A DNA stretch of 64,000 bases from CAVVUC01 sp963751395 (GCA_963751395.1 CAVVUC010000004.1:62001-126000), one strand, 5' to 3'; positions 1 through 12,300 are shown, numbered from the stretch's first letter. The notes: generated from the letters alone by a model not told the origin. Numbers and translations are program-made.

Positions 1-3000
1 GGCACCGAGGATGAGGGTTTTCAGGGATGGATTGTCGGTGGTGTAGCGGAGGGTGCCGCCGTCGAGGGTGGTGTTGCCATTGTAGGAGCTGACGCCGCCG
101 AGGCTGAGGGTGCCGCCGCCGTTTTTCAGGAGGGCTCCGGGGCCTTCGAGGCTGCCTGCCAGGGTGAGCGTGTTGGACGGGACGGTAATGGTGGTGAGGG
201 AGTCGATGGTGACCGGGTTGGTGATCGAGTGGGCGACGTTGTTGGTTCCGGTGATGGCGGGAGCGGTGCCGGAGAGGTAGAGACGATCGCCGGTGAGGGC
301 GACGGCTTGGCCGGTGAGTTGGAGTTTGTTGAAGAGGAAGGAGCCGAGGTTTTGCGAACTGCTGATCGAACCGGTGTTGTTGAAAACGATGGTCGTGGCG
401 AAGGCGGTGACGGGTGCCGAGGGAGTCCAGGTGGCGGCGCTCCAGGTGCCGGCGCTGGCGGTGGTGAAGATGGTGGGCGTGGTGGCGGGCGTGACGGCGA
501 CTTCGGTGGAGTTCGGGCTGGTGATGCTGCCGTTCACGGCGACGACGACGTAATAGTAAGGCGTGCCGTTGGTGAGGCCGGTGTTGGTATAGGATGGTGA
601 AAGCAGACCGGTGGCGACGTTGGTGTAGCCGCTGCCGCTGGTGGCGGAGCGTTTGAGGGTGTAGCTCCGGGCGTTGGGGACGGTGTTCCAGGTGAGCGTG
701 GCGCTGCCGGTGGCCGGGAGTGCGGCGAGGCCGGTGGGAGCCGCGAGACTGGCGACGGGATCGGCGGTGGTTTCGTTAGCCGGCCCGCTTTCGATGCCGG
801 CGGCGGTGGCGGTGACGATGTAGTAATAGGAAGTGCCGTTGGTGAGCGAGCTGTTGGTGAACGTGGTGGCGGCGGTGGTGCCTTGCGCGGTGTAGGGGCC
901 GCCGGGAGTGGTGGCGCGCTTGACGGTGTAGCCGGTGGCACCGGCGGAAGCGGTCCACGAAAGAGCGACTGCGGCGTTTCCCGCGGATGCCGTTAGACCG
1001 GTGGGCGGGGCGAGCGTCTGGATGCCGGCTTGGGCAGAGTCGGCGCTTTCTCCAGCGGAGTTCGAGGCGGAGACCACGTAGAAATAGGCGCTGCCGGGAG
1101 CGGTGCTGTTGTCGAGGAACGTGGTACCGCTGATGTTGGAGAGCAGGGTTGTGTAGGGTCCGCCGCTGATGGAGCCGCGTTTCACGGCATAGCTGGTGGC
1201 CCCGGAAACGGTGTTCCATTGCAGGGTGATCTGGCCGTTGGCGGAAGTGACCGCGAGACCGCCGGGCGCGATGGTGGGCGTGGTGAAGGCGACGGAGTCC
1301 GGCGCCCACGAGCCGCCATTGGCGTTCGTGGCGAAGGCGCGGCAATAGTAGGTGGCTCCGGGTGTGAGTGAGGCGATGTTGCTGCTGAAGTTTCCGACAG
1401 GCAGCGTGCCGAGGGCGATGGTGTTCACCCAATTCGCGGGAGTGGTGCCGCCGTCGGTGGAGCCCCAATACAGGATCACGTTGGTGGATGCGCCGCCGGT
1501 GTAGTCGAGATTTCCATTCAAGGTGGCGGTGGTGCCGGTCATGGAGGTGGCGGGCCGGGTGGCGACCATGGCCGGGGAGTTGGCGGCGTAGGTGCTCACG
1601 AAAGACGCGTTGGCGAAGCTGGTGGGCGCGCTGATGGTCGAGCGGGTCGCCTGCAGCCAGGCGGCGGAGCGGGCGACGGAGGAGACGCGGACCTCGTCGA
1701 ATTTCGCATTCAGATAGCGGCCGTTGTATTCGCGGGCGATGTTGAGGTCGGTGAGGTTGTTGCTGGCCTGGCCCGCGGCGGTGCCGAGCAAGGCACCATC
1801 CTGATAGAGAGCAAGGGCGTTGGAACCGCTGCCGGAAACGGTGTAGGCAACATGGGACCAGGAGCCGAGCGGCAGGGCGGCGGCGGGGCTGGAGAGGGTG
1901 CCGGACGAGTTGATTGCGGCGTTGATGGAGCGGTTGCTGGTGGCCTTAAAATGGGTGTATCCGGCGGCCCATGGATCGGAGGAAACGAGGCCGCCGCCAT
2001 CGGTGCCGGGGGCGGCGGTGAGATTCACCCAGGCCTCGACGGTAACCTGCGGGGAGGTGCCGAGGTCGGGCAGGCTGACGTAGCCGCTGGTGCCGTTGAA
2101 GTTGTCCGCGCCGCCGACGATGCCGGCGGCGGTGCCTTGGTTGGTGGCGGATATGGCACGCGTGGCGGCACCGCCGCTGGTGGAACTGAGGTGCTGGCCG
2201 CTGGTTTCCCGAAGGTGGAAGACACCGAGGTAGCCGTTGCTCCAGGTGGAAGCGTTGGTGGTGTAGTCCGGGGCAACTCCGGGAAAATTGACGGCAAGCG
2301 CGTATTTCTCGGCGAGGTAATTGCCGACGCGCGCTTCCTCGGCGGTGCTGAGGGCGCGGTTGTAGATGATGACTTCGGCGACGTCGCCATCCCACGAGCG
2401 CGCGGCGATGCTGCGGTCTTTGCTGAGGCGGCTGGCTTCGACATTGCCGGAGGTGACTACGGAGACGATGCGGTAGCCGGAGCCAAGCGACGTGGCGGTG
2501 CCGTCCACCGTCGTGCCCATGAGGCGGGTGGTGCCGGTGCGGATGTTGGCGGAGGCATTGGTGGCGCTCCAGAGCGGTCCGCCGGTGCCGCGATGGAAGT
2601 GGTAGTTGTTGTCATCGCCTAACAGGAAATGAATGCCGGTGGTGGCAGTTTCCTTGACGACCCAGAAGACGGTGCGGATGTCGGTCATCTGCGGGAAGGA
2701 GAACCCGCTTTCGCCATCGGTGGAAAAACGCACGACCGGTTTGCCGTTGAGGACGTTGGTTTTGAAAACCGGCGTGCCGGAAAGCAGGGTCGCGTTGCGG
2801 GCGTTGGTGGAGGAATCGGTCCAGGTGTTGACCGTCGCGCCATCGGCGAGGCCGGTGATGGCGTCGGCCTTGAGCCACATGGCGAGATTGGCGATGGAAT
2901 CAGGTGCGGCGGTGGCGGTAGCGGAGGGGTTTCCCCAGAACGCGCAGATCGTGGTGCCGGACGAGAAGGACGGAACCTGCACCCAGACGTAGGAGGTGCC

Positions 3001-6000
3001 GGATGGGTTCCAGGTATCGATTTCGTAGTTGAGCACGGTGGTGCCGGAGGCGTCGGTGAAGCGGAGGTCCGCGCCATTCGTGAAGGCGAACTGCGAGTAG
3101 GAGAAACCGGGAACCTGCGTGGCATCGAGGGCGATGAGGACCGGGAAGTTGGTTAGGGTTTCCGCCTGGGTGTATCCGGGGAAGGCGATGCGCGCGCCGC
3201 GGCTCCAGGCGTTCATCAGGCCGGAGTTCCAGAGGGTGGCATCGTTGCCCGGAATTGTGGCGCTGACAGGCGAGGAGTCGGGCCCGGGACCCGAGCCGTT
3301 CGAAGCGCTGATCACGTAGAAATATTGGACACCGGGAGTGGCGGTTTCATCGGTGAAGGAACCGGTTGTCAGGCCGGTCGCCAAAGTCGTGAACGGTCCG
3401 CTGGCGGAGGTGCCGCGCTTCACGCTGTAGGCAGCGGCACCGGAGACATTCCACGAGAGGAGAACTCCGTAGCTGTTGGGCGCGGCGGTGAGGCCGCCAG
3501 GGGCGAGCGGCGTGGTATTGACGGTGACTGTTTGCGTGAGCTTGAGGCCGCCGGCGTGGACGACGGGGCTGGTGGCGAGGTCGCGGATTTCGGAGTCGGT
3601 GAGCTTTCCGCGGAACAGGGCGAGGTCATCGATCCAGCCGTTGAAATCGCGGGTGAGGACGGTGGATTTGGCCGTGCCGCCGAAATAGAGCGGGCTGTCC
3701 TGTTTGAGCGCCCATGTGATGTTGCTGGCGGTGCCGACAGGCTGGCCATCGAGGAGCAGGGTGACGTTGCCGGTGTTGAGGGAGGTGCGGTCGAAACGGA
3801 TCGCAACGTGACGCCATTCGCCGGCATTCACGCCGGTGGCGGTGAGGTTGATGTCCTGCGCGTTCGAGGCGCTGTAGTGGAGCAGGCGGATGGTTTGTTT
3901 CTGGGACTCGCAGTAAAGCTGGAGTTCGTCGCCATCGCCGCCGAAGCCGTCGCCGGTGCCGATGGTGAAGAGGAAGTCGTCATCGGCATAACTCGCGCGT
4001 TTGAACCAGGTGGCGAACGTCCAATCGCCGTTGGAGAGGTTGGCGTTGCCCTGATAGAGCTGGCGGGAGATTTTCGAGGAACCGACGCTGCCGTTGGTGA
4101 GGCGCAGTGATTTCGCGCTATGGCTGGCGATGGAGGCGGGGACCGACGCGTCGCTCAGGGCGGTGCCGGTGCCGATGGTGGCAACGGTGGATTTGCGGGC
4201 GTTTCCGGAGGCGTCGAGGGAGAGATCGGCTTGTTCGAAATCGTAGTGAAAGGCGAGGCGGGGATCGATGCCGACATCGGTGGCGGTGAAATCGAAAGCC
4301 GCGGAACCGCTGAAGTCCGCGGCGGGGGTGAAGCGGGCGGTGTGGCCGTCGGGAAGCATCGAGACGGTGCCGCTGGTGCCGGCGGCGACCTGGAAGCGGA
4401 GCTTGTTAGAGGGAGTTTCCTGATCGGAGACGCGGGGGGCGAGGTCCACATCGATCACGCCGGAGCCGGTGACGGGCGGGGAAGCGACGGCGGTGGGACG
4501 ATCGTTGGTGGTGATGGTCCAGTCGTTGAAGTTGTAGTGGACCCTGCGGTTCGGGCCGAAGAGGGTGAGGTTGCCCTGGGGCGGCTGGAACATCCAGGGG
4601 TTGCCGAGGGTGGGCCATTGCAGGTAATCGACCGGATCGCCATCGATGCTGCCGGGCTGGCCGTAAGTGAGGGAGAGGATCTTGCCGTGGCGGTTGGTGT
4701 AGGTGAGGCGCGGTGCGGCGTCGTTGATGCCGGACTTGTCGGTGGTAGTGGTGACGAGGATATCGGCGCGGAAGGCGGCGAGGCGCTCGGCGGGCGTGGC
4801 CTGCGGGTATTCCGAGGGCGCGGCGGTTTCGACGATGCAGCCGAGTTTGCTGGCGGTCACGTTGAAACCGGGGCTGCCGGTGTAGTTCGAGAAGGCGTTT
4901 GTCAGATAGATGGAAACCAGCAGCTTGTTGTAGTGCAGGAAAATCCGGCCGGTGGTGTCGGACTCATCGGTGTAGGCGAGATAGCCGTTAGGAATCGTGC
5001 CCTTGACGTATTGATTCGGATAGGAACCGTCGTTGCCGGTCTGGCCGCTGGGCAGCGGGATGTTGTAAACGGCGAGCAGCGTGTCCTCGTGCTGGAGCGT
5101 GTCCTCGTAGATCGAGATGCCGCTGGTGGTGCCACGGTAGGTGGTGGGCGATTTGATGGTGATGACCGAGTCGCCGCCCGGCGCGTCATCCCAGGCGATG
5201 CCCCAGCGCTCGCCCTGATAGCCGTCCTGGATGACATCCGTGTCGAAATTATTGACCTTGAGACTGCCGTCCGGATTGAAGTCCACCTCCGCCTCGACCT
5301 GGCTCCACATCGCGTATCCGGGGGTCATCCACGTTTGCTTGAAGTAGGCGATCTCACGGCCGGAACAATAACGCTCGGCCACGCTGCGGCGGGTGTAGGA
5401 GGCAGTGCGGTCCGATGCCGCGGTCGTGATTTCGTCGGGAAATCCATGGTAATCCGGCATCGTGTATTGCGCCATGATGTCACCGTCCAGCAGACTGGTG
5501 GGATCCGGTCCGCCGAAGTGCAGCCACCATCCCAGCGTCGCCACGCCATTGTAGTCCTCCTGCGGTGACGAGACGCGGCCACGGGTGTTGGAGATGCAGG
5601 CGTAGCCGTTGAGCCAGGTGGGGGCGGAATCCGCCACGAGCCACTCATAAGCCATGCGTGCTTTCTGCCGGAGCGCGGGGTCGGGAGCGAAGTTCGCCAG
5701 CGTGTTGAACGGTCCGAGGTTGAAGGCGAGATATTGTCCGGCGTTGTGCTCCTCGCAGTTGTAGCGGGGGACGTTGCTGACGATGTGATCAATGAAGGCC
5801 TTGCCGCTGGGATCGCCTGTGCCGTTGGAGGCGTTCGAGTTCGCGGTGACTGCGGCCACGCCCCAGATTTCCGAGGCGAGGTAGCAACCGGTGGCACCCA
5901 TCAAGCGCTGGTTCGGAGTGGCTCCGGCGTAGAGGTTCGCGCCGACGTATTCGGCCTGATACTTGTCTTTGAGCGCTTGGGAAAACGTATTGCCGTAGCG

Positions 6001-6303
6001 GTACCAGGCGTCCATCCCCGGCCAGAGCGAGAAGCCCGAGTTCGCGCCCTCGGCATCGGCATCGCCGACGGCGGCGCTGATGTAATTCATGCCGTTGGTG
6101 ATATCGCCGCGGAGCAGGCGGGCCTGGCCGTACCAGAATCCGGTGCGGCCGATGCGGTGCGGGCCGGCACCGGTTTGGCCGACGTTGGGCGCGTGGGTGT
6201 TGAGGTAGTCGAGCAGCGTGTTGCTGCGGTCCGCGAAAGTATCGGCATGGGCCGGCGCAACCAGCAGTCCGATACAAGCGAGCGAGAGGCAAAGATTCTT
6301 CAA
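1..6303 (-). CDS. Giant secreted multidomain protein, C-terminus beyond the window
   Basis: An open frame of 2101 codons runs to the left edge without a stop. I chose a TTG start at 6303-6301 that overlaps the stop of the upstream gene (TTGA), because it gives a clean signal peptide (KNLCLSLACIGLLVAPAHA, then DTF). The first ~500 residues look like a helical catalytic domain rich in W, Y and H (for example GWWLHFGGPD). It may be an alpha/alpha-toroid glycan-active domain, but I cannot name the family. Then come a LamG/concanavalin-like domain, a fibronectin type III domain, a region with DUF2341-like flavour, a second LamG-like module containing LLGDDNNYHFHRG, another LamG domain, several fibronectin type III repeats, and the first autotransporter-associated beta-strand repeats at the edge. 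It is probably cotranscribed with the metalloprotease gene and exported to the surface. Function unknown. Confidence 0.8.
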   Translation of the reverse strand, partial: MKNLCLSLACIGLLVAPAHADTFADRSNTLLDYLNTHAPNVGQTGAGPHRIGRTGFWYGQARLLRGDITNGMNYISAAVGDADAEGANSGFSLWPGMDAWYRYGNTFSQALKDKYQAEYVGANLYAGATPNQRLMGATGCYLASEIWGVAAVTANSNASNGTGDPSGKAFIDHIVSNVPRYNCEEHNAGQYLAFNLGPFNTLANFAPDPALRQKARMAYEWLVADSAPTWLNGYACISNTRGRVSSPQEDYNGVATLGWWLHFGGPDPTSLLDGDIMAQYTMPDYHGFPDEITTAASDRTASYTRRSVAERYCSGREIAYFKQTWMTPGYAMWSQVEAEVDFNPDGSLKVNNFDTDVIQDGYQGERWGIAWDDAPGGDSVITIKSPTTYRGTTSGISIYEDTLQHEDTLLAVYNIPLPSGQTGNDGSYPNQYVKGTIPNGYLAYTDESDTTGRIFLHYNKLLVSIYLTNAFSNYTGSPGFNVTASKLGCIVETAAPSEYPQATPAERLAAFRADILVTTTTDKSGINDAAPRLTYTNRHGKILSLTYGQPGSIDGDPVDYLQWPTLGNPWMFQPPQGNLTLFGPNRRVHYNFNDWTITTNDRPTAVASPPVTGSGVIDVDLAPRVSDQETPSNKLRFQVAAGTSGTVSMLPDGHTARFTPAADFSGSAAFDFTATDVGIDPRLAFHYDFEQADLSLDASGNARKSTVATIGTGTALSDASVPASIASHSAKSLRLTNGSVGSSKISRQLYQGNANLSNGDWTFATWFKRASYADDDFLFTIGTGDGFGGDGDELQLYCESQKQTIRLLHYSASNAQDINLTATGVNAGEWRHVAIRFDRTSLNTGNVTLLLDGQPVGTASNITWALKQDSPLYFGGTAKSTVLTRDFNGWIDDLALFRGKLTDSEIRDLATSPVVHAGGLKLTQTVTVNTTPLAPGGLTAAPNSYGVLLSWNVSGAAAYSVKRGTSASGPFTTLATGLTTGSFTDETATPGVQYFYVISASNGSGPGPDSSPVSATIPGNDATLWNSGLMNAWSRGARIAFPGYTQAETLTNFPVLIALDATQVPGFSYSQFAFTNGADLRFTDASGTTVLNYEIDTWNPSGTSYVWVQVPSFSSGTTICAFWGNPSATATAAPDSIANLAMWLKADAITGLADGATVNTWTDSSTNARNATLLSGTPVFKTNVLNGKPVVRFSTDGESGFSFPQMTDIRTVFWVVKETATTGIHFLLGDDNNYHFHRGTGGPLWSATNASANIRTGTTRLMGTTVDGTATSLGSGYRIVSVVTSGNVEASRLSKDRSIAARSWDGDVAEVIIYNRALSTAEEARVGNYLAEKYALAVNFPGVAPDYTTNASTWSNGYLGVFHLRETSGQHLSSTSGGAATRAISATNQGTAAGIVGGADNFNGTSGYVSLPDLGTSPQVTVEAWVNLTAAPGTDGGGLVSSDPWAAGYTHFKATSNRSINAAINSSGTLSSPAAALPLGSWSHVAYTVSGSGSNALALYQDGALLGTAAGQASNNLTDLNIAREYNGRYLNAKFDEVRVSSVARSAAWLQATRSTISAPTSFANASFVSTYAANSPAMVATRPATSMTGTTATLNGNLDYTGGASTNVILYWGSTDGGTTPANWVNTIALGTLPVGNFSSNIASLTPGATYYCRAFATNANGGSWAPDSVAFTTPTIAPGGLAVTSANGQITLQWNTVSGATSYAVKRGSISGGPYTTLLSNISGTTFLDNSTAPGSAYFYVVSASNSAGESADSAQAGIQTLAPPTGLTASAGNAAVALSWTASAGATGYTVKRATTPGGPYTAQGTTAATTFTNSSLTNGTSYYYIVTATAAGIESGPANETTADPVASLAAPTGLAALPATGSATLTWNTVPNARSYTLKRSATSGSGYTNVATGLLSPSYTNTGLTNGTPYYYVVVAVNGSITSPNSTEVAVTPATTPTIFTTASAGTWSAATWTPSAPVTAFATTIVFNNTGSISSSQNLGSFLFNKLQLTGQAVALTGDRLYLSGTAPAITGTNNVAHSITNPVTIDSLTTITVPSNTLTLAGSLEGPGALLKNGGGTLSLGGVSSYNGNTTLDGGTLRYTTDNPSLKTLILGA

Positions 6304-9300
6304 GGCTGGGTAACTTTCAATCGAACGAAACGCTTCGCGCCGGAGCCGGCGGGGACAGTCGCTTTGACGGTCTGAATCGTACCGTCGATGACCACTGATC
6401 CGGGACCGACCGAAGTCCACGGAGCCGCCAGCGTGTCGCTGTATTCCACGGAGAAAATCACGCCAGCGTCAAATGCTGTCTTGCTACGTGTGTAGGTGAA
6501 TTCGAGGCCGGCGACGGTTTTCGCGAGAGTCCCGGGCCGTGTGGTCGCGGCGTTCGGGTTCTGGCCGGTCGCAAATTCGAGGAAGTTGGTTTCGCCGTCC
6601 TTGTTCGGATCGGCGGTGTCGGCGGCGGTGCCGCTGTTTAACAAGGTGCCGAAGTTTTCGTAGCGCCATGTCTGTTGCCCCGTCGCAACGGTGAGCACGA
6701 CATCGTTTCCACTGCCGCCGGTGTAGCTGATGATCCAGTTGTATCCGCTCGCGCTGAACACGCTCCCCTCCGATTTTCCCGCAAAGGTGCCGCCGATGGC
6801 TCCGGCGCTTGTCTTGTTCAAGATCCTGAAGCTGCTGCCTGGGGCGAGCCCCGGTGCAGCGATGATGTCGAGATTTCCAGCGAGCGTGACGGAACCGCCG
6901 ACGCTGAGGGTGTCGCCGGGGCGGACTTCGAGGCGGCCGCCGGATTGGACGTTCAGGCTTGAGGACGTTAGAGGCGCTCCCTGCGGGGCAAGGGAACCGC
7001 CGCTGACGGTGATGGGACTTGTGAGGGAGCCTGAGAGAATGAGCCGTCCGGCGCTGATGGCGGTGGCGGTGGTGTAGCTGCTGCTTCCGGAGAGCGTCCA
7101 GGTGCCGTTGCCGGTTTTGTTGACCGAATACGCGAGGGTGATGGAACCGCTGATCTCGCCGTCCCCATCGCCTTGCATGTTCACGGTATTGCTCGTGTCT
7201 CCGATGTTGCTTCGGACAGTCAGCTTGCCGGACGTGGAAACGAAGTTAAGGGCTCCATTGCGGGTGATGGTGCCACTGAGGGTGTTGTTGCCGCCGACGT
7301 TTTCGACCGTCGCACCGTTGGTGCCGGTGCCAAGGGTAAAGTTTTCCGCAACATTCAGGCTGGTTCCATCAAGCTGGAGCGTGGCACCGGTTTCGACCGT
7401 GGTGCCGCCCGCGGTGCTGCCGAGGGCGTTGTTGTGCCGGATCCTCAAAGTGCCCTCGCTGACGGTCGTCACGCCCGCGTAACTGCTGGAACCGGAGAGA
7501 ATCCAGGTGCCCAAGCCGGTCTTGCTCAAGGCCGGCGTGTTGGTGTTGCTGAGCGATCCGCTGAAGGTGTTGTTGCCGGTGGACGTGCCGCTGAGGTCAA
7601 GGAGGCGGCCGCTCGCGGCGGCGGAGACGTTGCCAGCCACCGTCAGGCCGCCGCCGTCGCTGACGATGCGCGTGTTGCCGTTGCCCATCGTCATCGAAAA
7701 CGTGCCGTTGATCCGGTTGTTTCCGGCCACGTTGCGGACGACGCCATTGACGCCGCTGGTCTGGAAGGTGATGCCGCTCGCGAGCGTGATGTCGCTGGTG
7801 CTGCCGTCGAGTTCCAGCCACTTGTCGGCGGTGGCATTGATCGTCACCGATTTGGTTCCCGAGCCAAGCCCGCCTGAGTTTTTGATCCGCAGGACACCAT
7901 CGGAAATGCCAACACTCCCGGTGAATGTGTTGCTGCCAGCGAGCGTGATGGTTCCGGAGCCTTGCTTGGTCAGGTTGCCCGTGCTGATGCTGTTCGCGAT
8001 CACGCCGTTGAAGGTCGAACTGCCGTTGTTCACGCCAATGGTGAAGTTGGTGTAACTCGCACCGCTGTATCCGGTCTTGATCGTGCCCGAGCCACTGATG
8101 CCATCGACCCGCACGTTGGCCTCGACCCCGTCGAAAACAGCTCCGGTGGCGACGTTCAGATCGGACAGGTTGTTGGTCCAGACCTCGTTCGCACTGGAGC
8201 CTGCGGTGAAGGTGCCGCCTTGCACGTCGATGAGCGCGCCGGAAGCGAGGGCAAAGGTGGCGGCGCTGGCGCCCCAATAGGCTTTGTTGGCTCCGGATTT
8301 CCGCAGCGTGCCCGTGCCGGAGAAGGTGACAGCGGCGTAATTCATGGCGCTGGCACCGGCCTCCAGATCAAGCACCGCGCCGGAGGAAATCGCGAACGCG
8401 CTGCCGGCGTAGGTGCCCTGCAGGGTCAGCGTGCCGGAGGTCACGGAGGTCGTGCCGGTGTAGGTGTTGCTGTTGGACAGGATCAATCGGCCCGGGCTGG
8501 TTTTTGTCATTCCTTCCGTGCCGGAGAGCGGCACCGCAATGGTCGCCGTTTTTCCAGACGCGACCGAGATGGCCGGCGCGCCACTCGTGCCGTCGAGGGT
8601 CAGCGACTGGCCTTGGAGCGTGTAGGTGCCGTTGCTGAAATTCAGGCTGCCCAGAGTGCGCCCGGCTGTATCGACTGTGATGACGCCGCCGCCGGCCTGG
8701 CTGAAGGTCGCGCTCTTGCCGGTGCCATCGGCGATGATGAAGCTCTGCCAGTTGTCCACGTCGCTCCAGTTGCCGCCCGAACTATCGGTCCAAGTTCCAT
8801 TGCCTGCGGGCGGCAGCGGACGCGCGCTGACCTCGTCGCACGGCTGGCTTTCGCCGCCGCCCGCCACCAGCGCCGTGGCGACGTAGTAATAAACGGTGCC
8901 GTTGACGACCGTGGTGTCGGTGAAAGTGATTCCGGTCGGGCTGCCAACCGTGCTGTAAGGCCCGCCGGAAACGGTGGCGCGTTTGACGTTATACCCGGTG
9001 GCCTCGGGATTGGCCGTCCACGAGAGAATCACTGCGGCGTTGCTTCCGGTCGCGGTCAACCCGGCGGGTGCCTCGGTCACGCCGGTGGTCGCGCTGCCCA
9101 CGTTGGTGTAGGCGGAATACCCCACGGCGTTGCCGACACGGATGCGATAGTAAAAGGTCGTGTTCGCCGGAAGGTTGCCGTCGAGGCAGCTCGTGACACC
9201 CGGTGCCAGGGTGGCGATTTCCGCGAATCCGGTGGTGGGAGAAAGCGAACGCTCGATTCTGAGGTCCGTCTCGTTCACGGAAACATGGTTCCACGTGAGC

Positions 9301-12300
9301 AGGATCGCGCTCGTCGAGGCCAGCGTTACGGCAAAGTTGGCAGGCACATCGGGCACGGACTCACCCACGATCAGGCTGCCGTTTCCGGTGATGTTGCTGG
9401 CCAGATTGGCAGCGGTGTAAGTGTTGGCCGGTTGTTGCACGCCGTTGATGTAAAGACGCGCGACGGTTTCGGTGGCACCCGTGACGAGATCCAGCTTGCC
9501 GGTGCCGTTGAGATACACGAAGGCTTGCCGGCCAAGTGCGACGGTGGTGTTTTGCACGCTGCATGTCGCGCCGGTGGCGACGGTGATGTTGCCCGGGCCG
9601 AACCTGCTGGTGCCGGTGCCGGTTCGCAGGAGTCCGGCGCTGACAACCGTGCCGCCGGTGTAGGTGTTGATACCGGTCATCTCAAGTGTGCCGGACTGGT
9701 TCTTGGTGAAACCGAAACTGCCGCCGCTCTCGCCGATGACGCTCCGGATGACGCCGATCCGGCCGGTGTCCACGGCGATGGTGGTGCTGCCGCTGAGAGT
9801 GATGTCGCCGGTAAGCGTGGCATCGACGGTGGCGATGCGAAGCTGTCCGTAGGAAGGTTCGCCGATCGAGCCGCCGAACAAACGAAAGCGGCTGGCCAGC
9901 GTTCCGCCGCCGCTGAGCATCATGCTCGTGTTCGCATCAAGCTGAATGGTGGAGCCTGCCGCCGGGTATCCTGTTGAGTTGAGGAGGGAAATTTTCCCGC
10001 TGCCGGTGGCGACTTCGAGCGTGCCGTTGAACCCCGTGTAAGTGCCCGTGAGTGCGGTGGTCTGGCTGCCGCTGCCGGTGGCGATTTTCCAGCGTCCGGC
10101 TCCGCTGACATTCTGGCTCCAAGTCGTGTTCCCTGCGTTCATGAAAAGCGTGCCGAACAAATTTTCGTTGTTCGAATCGGCGAGGATGGTGACCGCGCCG
10201 GGCAGGCTCGTCGGGCTGTTTATTTGCAAAGTGCCGCGCTCAATGGTGGTGCCGCCGGTGTAGGTGCCGGTGCCTGTGAGCACCCAGGTGCCGTCGCCGC
10301 TTTTGAGCAGGCTGGTTCGACCGGAGATGGCGTTTTGGTCGGTCAGGCCGATGGCAAAAAAGTTGGCGCCCGTGTTGCTCCCGGTGAGGGTGAGCGTGCG
10401 GTTGCCGGGGCTGTTGTAGAGATCGGTGTTGGCACCGGAGTGGGTGAAGCTGACGGTGGCGGATGGATTGCTGCCGGAGGCGTCAATGGCGCCGCCCTCG
10501 GTGCCGATGCGGATCTGGCGGTTGGTGCTCTGGGCGGTGGAGCCGGTGTATTGCAAGGTGCCGCCACGGAAGAGCAGGCCGATGTTGCCGCTGGCTTCGC
10601 TTCCCGACGCGCGGTTTCCGAGGCTGCCTGCCACGCCGTAGTTGCTGAGGGTGGAAGCGTTGAGAATGCCGCCGCCGAGGGTCGTGATGCCGCTGTATTG
10701 GGCGGGGTAGTTGATGTCCAGAACGCCGCTGTTGACCACGACGTTGCCGGTGTTGCCGGGGCCGCAGGTGTTGAAGGTGACATTGCCGTTGAAGGTGGCG
10801 GTCTGGCCGTTCAAGTTGAACGCAAGGATCGAATTGCTGGTGCAGGTCTGGTTGAACTCGATGGCCGCGCCGGGGTCGGCAGTCACGGCGACGTTGCCGG
10901 TGAGATAGAAATTGGCCACATTGCCGATGAACTTCACCGTGCCCGCCAGAGCCTCGATCGCACCGAAGCCGCCGTGTGTCGCTGAGTTGTAGCTGGCGAT
11001 GTCCACCGAGTAAGAAAGGGGGCCGGCCGGAGTGGTGGCCGAGAAAAACGCCTCCGCACCCGGAATCCACGCTTGCGTGGCCATCGTGCCGCCCAGTGCG
11101 GCGGCCCAGGAAGTGGTGAGCCATGTGTAAGTGCCACTATTGACCACCGAGCCGGCCGTCGTTCCGTTCGGATCGAAATAAAACTGGTTCGGCACCATGT
11201 TGATCCGCACCACCCCGGTTCCCGTCAGAGCGGGAGTGCCATCGTCGGTCACGCTGAAGGTGATGTCGTAATACGGCGTGGTGACGGCATCGAACTGTCC
11301 GGCCACGGCAACGGTCACATTGCCGGTGTCGGCATTGATGGCGAAAAGATTCGCGCCGCTGCCACCAACGATGGCGTAGTTGCCGAGCGAATCCTGCTGG
11401 TTCACTTCCACGACCGGCAACTGCCCGACCACCGCGCCGGCGGAGGCCGCTTCGGAAACCTTGAGCGAACCGCTGGGACGAGGCGCGTAGTTCTGGTAGA
11501 ACGGCGCGAGATACAGGCCGGGGATCACCCGGCGGGTAAAGCCCGGCCCGCTCCAGGCCACCGCCGCATGGTCGCCGCCTGTCTCCTCTTTATGGCGGAC
11601 TTCGATGTAATAGGGCTGGCCCGCGGTGAGCGTGACCGTCGATGAAGCCTGCGACGCGTTTTGATCCCACGCATACTGGCCCGAGTAGGTGCTCACCGAG
11701 GCGATGACCGGCGTGCTGGTTTGCGCCGTGCCGGAGCCGAGGATCAACTGTGAGGCGTTATCCGAAGCGACCCAGAACTGGTAGCTGCCGGTCGTCGGCG
11801 GAATCACGTAACCGCGGATGGTGCTGCCGTAGTTGTCGCCGTAGCCGCCGCCATCGAATGCGGTGAGATAGACTTCCTCGTCCGGTGCGTTCGGGAAATT
11901 CGGGCTGGCGGTCAGATTCGCGACGGCGCTGCCGGTGATGTTTAAGAAAAAGGTCCGGTAAATCCCGCCGGGAGTCCCTGTGAAATTGGACGGCAAAGTG
12001 CGAATGAGGATGTTCACCGTGCGCGTCGTCGAATACAGCGGCGTGGTTTTTTGGTCCTTCGCCTGAATGACAAGGCTGACCGTGGTGTCGGTGGAAACCA
12101 CCGGCGGGTTGGCAATGGAAATCCAGCCCGTGCCCGCGTCGATGGCGAAATAGCCGGCGTCGTTGCCCGAGGCGATCAAGTAACTCGGGAAATCGAACCG
12201 GTCGGAATCGGTGCCCGATACTTGCAGCACATTCGTCCCGGCCGCCGTGTTTTCAATGATCGTGGTATCTGTTCCCGAGGTGATCACAGGCGCTTCGTTC

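Noticed and set aside
7962..9977. A 671-codon plus-strand frame and other long plus-strand frames within 1-13 kb
   Set aside because: They are mirror frames of the beta-strand-repeat coding strand; composition is repetitive and no family is recognisable.
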